Below are positions 1-10,400 of a DNA stretch of 64,000 bases, piece after piece. The DNA is taken from NCBI GenBank assembly GCA_963921505.1, contig OY997394.1, forward strand, positions 1,488,001-1,552,000, read 5' to 3'. Every line of letters begins with the position of its first letter. The first letter of the stretch is position 1. This stretch comes from Phakellia ventilabrum (lineage: Eukaryota > Porifera > Demospongiae > Axinellida > Axinellidae). A model generated the notes under the pieces. It did no database searches. It was not told the origin of the DNA and saw only the letters and a program-made list of their open reading frames with translations. Position numbers and translations under genes: made by a program.

Positions 1-1340
1 TGCCTGCATATAGTTTATATATCCTGTAGTCTTTTATGGTTTAATACCTAAGAATTTCCTTCTTCAGAGTTTTAGTGGTTATAGTTTCCTGCAGGTTGTA
101 TGAAGTTATCGGATATCAAACCTGAACTTATCGTCCACCAATCCTGCATTAAACCACATACATCAATGCTCTAGTACATTTCTGCTTGTTTTTGTAATAT
201 TTAAGAAAATTACACTCCCAAGAGGCTAAATGGAGGTACGAAGAATGGATGAGTAGACTTTTGTATTGGCATCAGAATGATTTATGGTTTGTACTTGTAC
301 ACATTAAGATTTTTGAGTTTAAGTTATAATTTAAATTGAGGTGAATTGCACGGCCAAGTGTAAGTACAGCGGGTGAGCAGAGATCCTGATGTAATGAACT
401 GCAACTGGGTGTGGATATAATTGCTGGAAATTATGTAGCCGTAGTGTCAAAGAGGTTGACTATGACCGTTGGTATTCCGGTATAGGTATATTTTTTCACA
501 CACCTGAGTAGGAGCTGTGCCTATCCATATAGGCTAGTACGTGTAAAGGGTAGTAAGCTTGTTGACTGTACAGGAGTGTTTAATATTCAGACATGTATCA
601 CAAATTACAATATTAATGCAGCGAATATCCATCGTAGTTATTAGGCCTTCTGTTCATGAGTTATATTACAGTATAGCTGCTCATTAATAACCGGTGAACA
701 GAACCCCCATGATGTAAAAAGAGCTAGCTTGCAGTGTATTAAATAAATTTTGTTGAAAGTGTATTTTTATTGCTTGCATGCCCCTGTAATCTTAGCCAAA
801 TTTTGCCTTGCTTAGTTTTACTTTGTATTATAGTATTTACATGTACTTGATTGCTGTACAAATCAAGTTTACTGGGTGGGGTGCTTATTAATATGTTAGT
901 TGTTTAGTGTTTTCCCCTACTATGCTTGCTACTGAAAGTAGCTAGCTATGAATACTAGAACACTAGCTGGCTTTTAAAATTGCCGTATATGAAAATTGCA
1001 TGGTTTTCATGTTAGAATTCAGACCCGTAGGGTAGGGGGTGGAGGTTCACACGAACCCCCCTTGGAAGGCCTAAAGACTACTACGAGGCCTAGCATCGTA
1101 CAAACGACTATATATGTAGCTGCTTGCAAACAGTAAGCAACACACCATCACTATTGTGTGAGTGCACCATTAAGGTTACGCATTGGGCGTGCACCCAGCT
1201 AGTAGAAAAAGAAGGAGAGACTCCTCCCATGGCCTCAAAGGGCAAACTATGCCCGAGGTATGGCTATGCATGCACACTACAGTGCTGCAATCGGAACACT
1301 TCATACGGTGGTAACTAGGTAACGCGTTTCCGTAAGCGTG
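1..1340. other. Left flank, no gene recognised
   Basis: AT-rich sequence with no long open frame that looks coding. A short G-rich/C-rich palindrome-like stretch lies near 1030-1070. The short open frame at 1124-1318 has no recognisable motif and is not called. It may be the untranslated or intronic part of a gene to the left. Confidence 0.5.
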
Positions 1341-1410
1341 TAGTCTCGTGCCCAGACGTTCACGCCCCCCCCCCCCCTCGGCGGGGCGTCAACGTCCGGG
1401 CACGAGACTA
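1341..1410. repeat. Short hairpin MITE, TAGTCTCGTGCCC ends
   Basis: The segment starts TAGTCTCGTGCCCAGACG and ends with the inverted form, CGGGCACGAGACTA. The arms pair into an almost complete hairpin around a C-rich centre. The termini match those of the helicase-carrying elements at 3196 and 40258. No clean flanking direct repeat is seen here, so it may be old or formed by internal deletion. Confidence 0.7.
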
Positions 1411-1612
1411 GTACAGCTCGTGAGCTGTATTAATTGTCTACGTACACCCCACGTACGTGATTAGCCTTTTGGAATTTCACAAACCGCACGCACGAGCACT
1501 ACTATAACCATCAGGCGTCGTGGACAGTAAACGTTGCGAATCTGTTGAAACGGTTCACAGTCTATAGCAGCTCTGGTAAATTTAAAGGTGGCTGTGTAAC
1601 CACACATCGAGA

Positions 1613-2356
1613 ATGACAACACAAGCTGAACACTACAGTATTAACTCTCAGTCGCAGAAGGAGGACGGCTTGAAATTAATTGGACAGCTGCGTCCTGAGA
1701 AGAGCTGCAAAATCCTGGATCTAGGCTGCGGAACAGGCTATCTCTCTAGCGTACTGGCTGAGCGAGTGGGTCCAGGAGGGAAGGTGATCGGGGTTGATCC
1801 CGATAACGAGAGGGTACGAGTAGCGCACGAGAAATACAGTGCTAGCAACTTAGTTTTCTTGGAAGGTAGCGGCGAAGACTTCCCTGAAGATCAATACGAT
1901 ATTGTCTTTTCAAATTACGTGTTGCACTGGATCAAGGACAAAGAGTCAGTTCTCAAGAAAGTGTACCAAAACTTGAAGCCAGGGGGACGCTTTGCATTCA
2001 TTGCTCCTCTAGTTACAACTTTTCCTGAAATTCTTCATCAACTTTGTGATTTGATGGGTCCAGATATATCTAAGCATATAATGGAGTCGAACTATTTTGT
2101 ACCATTTGAAGCTTACGAAGAAATGGCTGTCAGTCAGTGCGGATTTTTAATGAAGTTCAAAGAAAGCTGTGACAAGGTGATGACATTTCTGAATATTGAA
2201 GCTTTGATTGACTGGTGGTTTGCTACAACTCACGGTGTCTTCGACCCAACACTGATTGATGCAGTAACTTTGGATGGGTTTGTAAAGCGTTTCAGAGACA
2301 AACCTGTTCAGTTTGACCAATCACATGCAATTTTCATTTTATCAAGGCCTATATAG
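1613..2356 (+). CDS. Class I SAM-dependent methyltransferase
   Basis: A 247-residue intact, intronless frame starts at ATG 1613 after a short leader. SAM-binding motif I, LDLGCGTGYLSS, lies near residues 36-47. The acidic strand-2 residue follows in VIGVDPDNERV (about 59-69). The strand-4 region reads YDIVFSNYVLHWI (about 95-107), and a post-motif LKPGGRFAFIAP follows (about 122-133). The order and spacing fit the UbiE/Methyltransf_11/25-type Rossmann methyltransferases, and the length is normal for them. The substrate cannot be read from the sequence; small-molecule methylation is the family norm. There is no signal peptide or membrane segment, so it is probably cytosolic. It is unrelated to the receptor-like array downstream. 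An AATAAA-like poly(A) signal is not obvious; ATAAAT occurs about 110 bases past the stop. Confidence 0.9.
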   Translation: MTTQAEHYSINSQSQKEDGLKLIGQLRPEKSCKILDLGCGTGYLSSVLAERVGPGGKVIGVDPDNERVRVAHEKYSASNLVFLEGSGEDFPEDQYDIVFSNYVLHWIKDKESVLKKVYQNLKPGGRFAFIAPLVTTFPEILHQLCDLMGPDISKHIMESNYFVPFEAYEEMAVSQCGFLMKFKESCDKVMTFLNIEALIDWWFATTHGVFDPTLIDAVTLDGFVKRFRDKPVQFDQSHAIFILSRPI

Positions 2357-3186
2357 ATGTAGGTCCTATTTTGGTTTTGCTTTGAACTACAAATAGCTAA
2401 TTAGTATTGATAAGATCTAGTATATTATGCTAAGAAGGCTAGCATTTTTGTGTTAATGATGAACATAAATCTTTACATGATAAGTACTTGGGATAATATG
2501 CAAGAAACAAACTGCCGCATAAGTAGTCACAAGGAGGTTATAGACCCATAGGAGTGAACCCTGGGTCATTATTCACAATCAGACTTTGGGACATGGGATG
2601 CATCGGATGATAACATGTCATTGACATTCTTAAGCTAAACAATGCCCCCACACATGCTCACTTATTACATTCATAGCACACACGAGAATCACCACTCAAG
2701 ACATTGTCCGCTTATCAGAACATAGTTACAATAGGGGTTATCACCATGCAGACACATCAAGAAGGGTGGAACAAGGTTTTCTACTCACAATTTCGCTGAA
2801 ATGTGAATGATGAATCTTATTTTACCTCTCTGGATTGTTATCAAGCCAGTTTTGCAATTCAGACAACCAAACCGTAGTTAAAATAAACCCTCACTTTTTT
2901 CAGTGTAGTTTTCTAATTTTCACTATAACTATGTGCGGGACTATTGTGAACCGCAAAATGCCCGAACCAGCGACGAACCAGCGAAGAACCAGAGAAAAGA
3001 GCGGCTGCAGTCTTATTCGAGATTCTCTAAGTGTGCATACAAGGACTGTTCTAGCTAAAAGATAAAAGACTGAAAAATAGCAGGTGAAACTCAACAACGG
3101 GCCTGTCATAGCGACGGCGGGAATGCATTATGATGACGTAAGAAGCGGAAGAAAGAGCAACCGCACAAATTTTGAAAACGTTTCCG
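2357..3186. other. Intergenic, mostly unassigned
   Basis: There is no gene here. It holds one copy of a dispersed repeat at 2846-2913, listed separately. The remaining sequence up to the TIR element at 3196 has no feature I can support. Confidence 0.5.
2846..2913 (+). repeat. Dispersed repeat, copy 1 (TTGCAATTCAG family)
   Basis: This copy contains TTTGCAATTCAGACAACCAA, then an A-rich stretch with ACCCTCA and TTTTTTCAGTG. Related stretches in the same order occur at 5980-6036, 51350-51425 and 52173-52240. It is a short degenerate interspersed repeat of unknown class. Confidence 0.55.
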
Positions 3187-3195
3187 CTGGTAGTT

Positions 3196-3812
3196 TAGTC
3201 TCGTGCCCAGACCTCTATTCGCCCGCCGCGAAAAACGGTCTGGGGACAATAAAACAAACGGCCCGACCCTATGACGTGTATGTCTGGTATGCGGGATGAC
3301 CAATCGCTGTGAAGCTACAGTAATAATTACTTCTCACTTGTACGTGTGTAAGAGGTGTGATCAAATTAGTGATGGCGGCTAGTGCTTTATATCTGTACCG
3401 AGACTGAACGCGTCGTTCCCAAGACCTACCATCGACAGAGCCATCGCTGAAGTAGTTCGAAAACTCGACTACAGCAGAGCTACAGACGATCAAGCGAATG
3501 CCATCCGAGAATTCGTGGCTGGGAGAGATGTTTTTGTCACGCTACCAACCGGCAGTGGTAAATCGCTCTGCTATGCTGCACTACCCTTTGTATTCGACTT
3601 TCTGAGAGCGCAGTCCGAGTCTCCCTCGATCGTGGTAGTACTTCAGTGTACATGTACAAACATTAGTTTTTCTCACTATGTAATTCCCACGCGGTCGCCA
3701 GCAATTACTGCGTACGTCATCACGGTCACGCCCCGCAAGGGTCGGGCAGTTTGTTCTATTGTCCCCAGACCGTTTTTCGCGGCGGGCGAATAGAGGCCTG
3801 GGCACGAGACTA
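3196..3812. mobile_element. TIR transposon carrying a helicase gene piece, copy 1
   Basis: The element begins TAGTCTCGTGCCCAGACCTC and ends with its inverted complement. The inverted arms are about 75 bases or more and include a CGCCCGCCGCGAAAAACGGT core. A 9-bp direct repeat, CTGGTAGTT, flanks it at 3187-3195 and 3813-3821. Long inverted arms plus a 9-bp target duplication are the hallmark of Mutator-like (MULE) elements. There is no transposase; the interior instead holds the start of a RecQ-like helicase gene, so it resembles a non-autonomous Pack-type element. The superfamily call is inference. The ends and duplication are seen directly. Confidence 0.75.
3372..3793 (+). pseudogene. RecQ-like helicase N-terminal fragment, copy 1
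   Basis: This fragment encodes the start of a superfamily 2 helicase, with AIREFVAGRDVFVTLPTGSG followed by KSLCYAALP. The Walker A motif I (TGSGKS) and the preceding helix match RecQ-type helicases, whose motif I is usually followed by LCYQLPA. Motifs Ia to VI are absent because the fragment ends at the right inverted repeat. Compared with the copy at 40434, this one has two extra bases near 3391 that shift the early frame, so only the part from 3515 is open. It lies wholly inside a TIR element and was probably captured from a host gene elsewhere. It cannot make a helicase on its own. Confidence 0.65.
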
Positions 3813-3821
3813 CTGGTAGTT

Positions 3822-5279
3822 CCGTTACTAACTCTTTAGGGCCCAAATTGCGCATGCGTAATTATTGCGTAATGCCTGAATTTCCCTCGAGGTATGGCAA
3901 CGCGGTAGGTAGCTGCGTGAAAGTAGCGCCCTAACAGGCGTGAAAATAGCAACAGACAGGTATTGCTACGTGAAAAAGTATCTACAAAGACTGTACTTCT
4001 CACTGGGTGACGAGACTTGAACCAGCAGTAACCGTATTGGCAGGAGAGGAGGAGTGAGACACCACCCGGTTAGAAAAAAGGTAATTTTTACTGCATACTG
4101 AAGTTTATTTATGACTACCAGGAGTTATAGTTGGGTAGTGAGTCGAATAAAGCATGGAGAACAGCTTATACACATTGCTAGTAATGCTAGACTGTGTCTG
4201 AGCTGTGAAAAAGGCAACAGATGGGGGTTATTCTGCCTCTGGCTGTTGTCTTGGTCCCTCCTTGTTCCTTTCTAATCTTCCATCTGACTTGCCAGAAGCT
4301 CTAGGTTAGTCTGCCTTTCAAATAAACCTGTAGAGGGGTCCCAAATATTAAGACACTTTATAAAACTAATGACAAGAAGGGTCAAGGGGGTGTAGGACCC
4401 TTCAAACAATCAGGTGTTGACAGGACTTATTGCGTGGCTAAAAATGTTTACGCTGATGCTCGGCACTAATTGGCACAATTCCCAGTCAACATGTTAGCCG
4501 TATATGGGATCTTTTGATCATGGTACAAGTTCAGTAGTAGTGTGTTAGGAGTGCATATTGACCTGTAAATCTGATTGTGTGCTCCTAACAGTACAAAATG
4601 TAGTACGTATTACTACTCTTGAAATCTACCTGTATGATAATTATGTGATGTTCTTTCAAATAGGACCGAAGCAGACATCACATTGCCTCCAGTGTCTCTA
4701 TTATTTACTAGCAAGCACTTTCATTGCTTATTTCAGTTTATAGTAAAGTATTTTGTGCTCAATTATGTGCATAAGCTTACCTGTGATCACTGAATCCCAG
4801 ATGCTGATGCCGATCCTTTGCTCATCGGTCATCATACATATAAAGAGCTCCTCTCATCCAATGATTCATCAATTTCATGTATAGAGATATCTTCCACTGT
4901 ACTCTTCACTGGTAAATGGCAGAATAAACTTGTATTTCACTTGTCTAAGTACTTCAGAAATCCTGTTCAGTTCAGCTTCCATTAGACCGTGTGGATGGCA
5001 GCTGCAAACACCCCCGCAAAATGCCAGATTGCCACGGTGACTGATCGATCACGGCACTAATTAGCAATGGAATGTCATTAGTAATGATGACTATGAATAC
5101 TGTAATCGCTTAGAAGTGCAGCGTTGCGTGTACAGACTGAATAGGGTAAGTCCCTTTCGATGACGCGGATATATCCGCTATTGTCATTACCGTACAGCGA
5201 TTATTGCGCGGATATATCCGCTATGGGCCCTAAAGATAGAACGGCGTTAAACGGTGGAAGCGGAAGATTGGTGGGCCAC
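3822..5279. other. Intergenic, nothing assigned
   Basis: No coding frame, RNA gene or element end is recognisable. A GCGGATATATCCGC palindrome occurs twice, near 5166-5179 and 5208-5221, just before the inverted gene fragments. It may mark the edge of that structure. Confidence 0.4.
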
Positions 5280-5601
5280 GCCGTTTGGCGCGACAAGAAC
5301 ATGTGTAGCAAGTTTGTCAGCTATGAACGACTACTACGAATCCGTAGTCCCTATAGCTCAAGACCGCTATTTAGGCAAGTTACTTGCGATGGGACTCGAA
5401 GAAGACGATCCGTACAGCCCCACAACCGTGTCGTGTCATTCACGAATTTCCCTGCGGCTGTGGCGCTGTATGGATCGTCTTTTTCCTTGAGTCCCATCGC
5501 AAGGAACTTGCCTAAGTAGCGGTCTTTAACTATAGAGGCTAGGGATTTGTAGTAGCTTGAAAAACACCTCGTTCTTGTCGTGCTGATGTAGCCAAACGGC
5601 G
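5280..5601. repeat. Inverted pair of an unidentified coding fragment
   Basis: The left arm (about 5280-5431) and right arm (about 5461-5601) are inverted copies separated by about 30 bases. The plus strand of the left arm reads DRYLGKLLAMGLEEDDPYSP. The minus strand of the right arm reads DRYLGKFLAMGLKEKDDPYS. Most differences between the arms keep the reading frame, so both descend from real coding sequence placed tail to tail. I do not recognise the protein. The structure could be the remains of a transposon that captured coding DNA, or an inverted gene duplication reduced to one exon. Confidence 0.6.
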
Positions 5602-5979
5602 AAAATGATTGCAGTCTACAAAACAGTGTGTAAACAAGTGGATCATTTTACACACATTTTCAAAAGGCCAATTAAGAACACATCCAACTTGTTACTATAT
5701 ATCCCCACCACAGAAAAATGATAGCTGGGTTTTCCTGAGTAAAGTGGTCTTATTGAGCTGCACTTAACTGTGTATTCTCTGCTACAACTGAGGTAACCCT
5801 ATAGCGATGGATTAAAATGGCCACTCTGTTTTTGCGGCAGTGATACCATATCAGAAATTTCATAAGGCTGGTTAATTCTGAAAGTATAATGTATGCATAC
5901 AGTAGCTAGTAGGTTAGCATTTGAGGTGCTAATTTAAAAGTTGGTCAAAGCATCAAAACTTACAATATATTCAAGCTTC

Positions 5980-6036
5980 AGTTTGCAACTGCAATTCGGA
6001 CAACCAAATTGTGGCCCTCAGTTGTTTCAGTGTATG
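5980..6036 (+). repeat. Dispersed repeat, copy 2 (TTGCAATTCAG family)
   Basis: This copy has CTGCAATTCGGACAACCAAA, then CCCTCAG and TTTCAGTG in the same order as the copy at 2846. It is diverged and partial. Confidence 0.45.
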
Positions 6037-6039
6037 TTA

Positions 6040-6210
6040 CTATTTCATGTTTTGAATCAATTTTCTCCAGGATTCCCTTTCTAACAGTGGTGACAAAGCC
6101 AGCCTGTATCTTGGATCTCTCCTTGGAACCTCATACTCAGAGACTGAGCTGGAAACAAGCTTATCATCCCACAATGTAACTGGGAGCCTATGAACCCTGT
6201 ACAATGCTTC
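6040..6210 (-). CDS. Possible terminal exon of an unknown gene
   Basis: On the minus strand a good splice-acceptor-like TCTGTTTCAG precedes exactly 57 codons, 56 residues and a stop. The frame opens EALYRVHRLPVTLWDDKLVS and ends in a charged segment with RDPRYRLALSPLLERESWR. Its composition looks like protein and it is open from the acceptor to the stop. I cannot name it and found no matching upstream exon between 6211 and 7436. It could equally be a chance frame or a dead exon. Confidence is low. Confidence 0.25.
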   Translation of the reverse strand, partial: EALYRVHRLPVTLWDDKLVSSSVSEYEVPRRDPRYRLALSPLLERESWRKLIQNMK

Positions 6211-7436
6211 CTGAAACAGATTTGTGTGTGTCAGTAACTACTCAAGCATGTGCCGTATGTGATGCATGATCACCAAATTAAACACTGCCCTAATTCAGAG
6301 GCTTTACAACAACACTTACACAGCCATATCTATTCCAGTTAATTTTTAGGTACTGCAAGGTACGTAAAAACTAGAGAACTTAGAAAGAGATTGGTAACGA
6401 AGCTAGTGGGATGATGGCTTACTAGGGGATTTCTCATTTGCTTCCCGTGACTATATTTAACATCCTCTTTGCCACAGGTAGCTAAGGTGTCCCTGAATGT
6501 GTTCCAGCTGATGAACGACTGTGGGTCATGGCATGGTTTTCAACGTTCCATTGGTCTCCCAGCCATCTATGAAGACACAGACCATATTACTTTGTGCATG
6601 TATTACTCTCTCTTCTCATGAGTGGAGAGCCAGAAAAGTTCTAGTCTTTGGAAACCTAGGCCTAATTTCTCATTCCTAGTATCTGTACTTCCCACCTCCT
6701 TGCTATATGTCATTTATGACCTGTTTGTGGTCAAACCTCTGTAGCTATTGTGGACTCAGGAGTTTAGACTTTCTGAAAAAGGTGAGGCTGTGGCCGCTCT
6801 CCTGGATGGGACCAGAATCGAAACAATTTTTAAGTAACAAGCCATAACGGAAGAAACTTTTGATTGCAGTGAGTAACAACCATGTCTATGTTCTGAAGTG
6901 ATGGTACTTACCGAGGCGAGAGTAGAGGTAGTATTGTTCTTGGACTGATGGCGATCATACACATTCACCTGACGTGAATATACAAGTGCCTTTAGTAATA
7001 CTGAAAAGCTACCCTACCTGCTGAGAGAATGTACAGCTACAAGAGCAAAGAACTACGGCAGAAAAGCAAGCAACAGCTGCCCCCAAAAAATCGCCATCGC
7101 ACAGATATCGTAGTGCGTGAGCTACGCCTACTACCGGTTGCTACTATTTTTAGTAACACGATTACGCGTGGCCAATCGACTGTTAGCATGCAATCACAGT
7201 GATACCATGATTTTAAGATCCATTTCATAAACGCAGGTCACAATAATTATTACTAAGCTGCACAAGCAGAGAGGTATAAGTGCAAAGATAAGCATAAACA
7301 TACAAACAGAAACAACTTGCAACAATAATTAATGCTATAAAAGAGCTGTGGGAGTGATTCACAGTGCAACATGCCAAGTAATAATACACAATAAACAGTT
7401 ACATCAGTTGAGTAACTGAGTCACGAATTGAAAGTT
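6211..7436. other. 3' flank of paralog A
   Basis: No gene is called. From about 7180 upward the sequence is shared in diverged form with the 3' flanks of paralogs B, C and D. Examples are the GCATGCAATCACAGTGATACC block near 7187 and the GCTGTGGGAGTGATTCACAG block near 7345. The duplicated unit therefore extended past the stop codon. Confidence 0.5.
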
Positions 7437-10400
7437 CTAGTGTAGAGTAGGTTGGAGGTTAGAAACCACTCGTGAAGTCACAGATTCAAGCTCTTCCATA
7501 TCCTCACGCGAGCTGGTAGATATATTGAGGTATTTGATGGAGTTTGGTTCGTGACGATCCTTTCTGATTTTCCTCCAAAATTTTGCGTCACTAACTTGCA
7601 TAGAAATGTGGTAAACAATAATTCCAACAAACGCTGCAAAGGCTATGCTAAGTAGTGTGAAAGTAACAGCAGCCTGGTTGCCTCCAGTGGCCCTCACATG
7701 GTAGGTCGAAGCAGCAAGAATACCAAGGTTTAGAAGAAAGGACGTTTCCAGAGCACCAACATACCAGTTCTTGTATACTGTTCCAGCAAATAAAGAGGTG
7801 AGAGTGAGAAGCCCTACAACGGCAGAGGAGATACTAAGCAAGTTCACACTCGGATCACCAAGAGCATTGTAAATAACAGTCAGAAATAAAACACAGCGAA
7901 TGCACAGGAAGAGTCCAATCCAGTAGCGATGTTTGTCATTGTACGGTGCATGGTAGGCATCCAGAAATGGTTTTATTCTGTAATTGCTGATCAAGGAAGA
8001 GATTTTTGGCATTAATTGAAGCCACTGACTCAGCAACAGCAGCAGAGTGTAGGGTAGGAACAGGAAGAGGAGGAAAACAATTGCAACAATGAATAATGGC
8101 ACGTGCTTGCCACCAAGATACTTGATGTTCCCATCATAGAGCCACACAGCAACATGTGAATTGTTGGGGTGTTCGGGATATGTAACTGAAAGTGCGGCAA
8201 TAATGGTGCGAAGTAGTTTGGCATATGAAAGCATGAATAGTGTGGCCAGAACTGCAATGGGATTCCTACCAAATAGTCTAGCAACTTTTCCTGTTGAATA
8301 GTGGCTAACAGAAATTATTATGACTACCAGAGACCAAACGTAGATGGGAAACATAAATTGTAGCCATGTTTTGCCATAAGCATCCATTCCCTTATAGAAA
8401 CATGTTTCAATTCCCAAGTCCAGGTTCAACCATGCAATAAATATGGTTAATGGGTTGGCATGTCCAGATGGAAAGAAGATTGCTGAATTTACTTGCACAA
8501 TGTTTGCATAAAAGATTAATCCATGAAGAGTTCCAGCTGCAACGGTCAGTCTCAGAATGAATAGTAAGAAAACTAACAAAATACCGGCTATGGCAAATGG
8601 AATTAACAGTGCAAGGTAACCATTAGAACACTGCTTGCAGTGAGAACTTCCGAAAACAAGACTTAAGTTTTGGCCACATTCTCCACACAGTACTCCTGAT
8701 CTGTTGTAGCTACACTGAGCATCACTATCATCGACTTCTATGTACAGTTCATCCATTTTGCAATAATCAAAAGGGCAGTGAGGATGAAGAATCAGTCCTT
8801 GAGAATCATTGTCATAACCCACCCAAAACTCTGATCCACGTTTCTTGAATATTGTTCCAGTTTCTATGTCGCATTCATCGGTAAAGCTTGTCAATCTTTC
8901 ATCACAATCACAATGGTCATCCTTATCATGTATTTCAAATCCATGTGGACATCCAAGTATTTCTATTTGAACTACAAGGGAATTACCTTCACGTGAACAT
9001 GGTCCATTGGTGTACAAGGTTAGATTGCTGTTTTGCTGCTGTAACTTTGACAGTGAATCAGATAAATTTCTGTATGAAGAATTGATATTCACGGTAAAGT
9101 TGAGGTCAGTGCACATTAACATGTTGCTAATCTTTTGAATATCCTGAAGATCGTGAAGTTTGATATTACTGTTGGACATTTCAGTTTCTATTATACTTGA
9201 AACTGTACCATTTCTTTGTCCAAATACAGTGAGATGTACACTGAACTGTCTTCCAGGATACACTCTTACAGTAGGTGAGTGAGAACAGTTTACTTTCTGC
9301 TGGTCACAACTACATACTTGCAAAGGGATGGAGGATACGTTTAGCATTCCACCAGTCATGATATCAAATACATCTCCACTCGATTTGATATTGCAAAAAT
9401 CTTGACAAACTGAAATGTTATCGAGTTTGCAATTGTCAACCGCTCCACCATACACATCACTGCCACCATCATCAGCAGTATTGTTGTAGAAGTTCATCCT
9501 TGCAGTAATTTCTGAAATGGAAAACAAATAGTCATCGGTCAAAACTTGAAAGAAGCAGTCACTTGTTGCAGTGATTGACGGAGAAGTCTCTGAACAGTAG
9601 GCTGAAGTTTTACCATCTTCATAGTTTATAGCTCCGCCATTTTCTGTAGCATGGTTTCCTATGAAGTAAAGAACTGCCTCAGAAGAGAAGTAGCACAGAG
9701 AATTTTCAGTAAGTTGTAATCCACCACCCTTTGAAGCTGAGTTCTCCATGAAATTGGTAGCTTCATAAAAATATAACCGGCTGGCACTCAAAGTATAAAT
9801 ACCTCCACCGGATTTAAAAGCGAAATTGTTTTGTAACTTAGTGAATCCGCTAAAGTATACATCACTTCCAAGTGCTATGAAACCTCCACCATATATGGCA
9901 TTGTTATTCTGGATGTTTGTCATTTCATTTAAAAAGAGGGAGCTTTCCGATGCCATGACACCTCCACCAAATGGAGCCGTGTTTTCATCAAAAGTAGTAT
10001 TTCCCAATAAAACAAAGGTATTGTTAGACATAAATATTGCCCCTCCTGCGAATACTATTGTATTTTCAATGCCATCTCTAAATTCCTGATCATTATTCAC
10101 TATTTCTTCTACGGAGCCACCAGTATATACTATAGAATTACTCCTGAAAGTGGTATTCCCTGTTAAGGTTACATTGCAGTTAAGTAGCATTAATCCACCT
10201 CCGGCATTTTCAGCACTGTTGTTGATCAAGCTATTTTGTTTGAAGTCTACCACGCTCTCGGTCATGTACACTCCACCTCCAAATGTAGCAGAGTTATTTT
10301 CAAATACATTGTCAGAGAGAGTCAGTTGAGTATTGTTTACAACAACAAGTGCACCTCCACTTCCTAAGCTGTTTATAAAGCTGCAGCTTGAAATGTTGGC

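Noticed and set aside
3196-3812. Functional RecQ helicase gene at this locus
   Set aside because: Only the part up to Walker A is present and the frame runs into the transposon's inverted repeat. All later helicase motifs are missing.
6474-6612. Plus-strand frame after an acceptor-like TTTGCCACAG, reading FQLMNDCGSWHGFQ
   Set aside because: It looks exon-like but has no partner exon, no family match I know and lies opposite unassigned sequence. Support is too weak to call.
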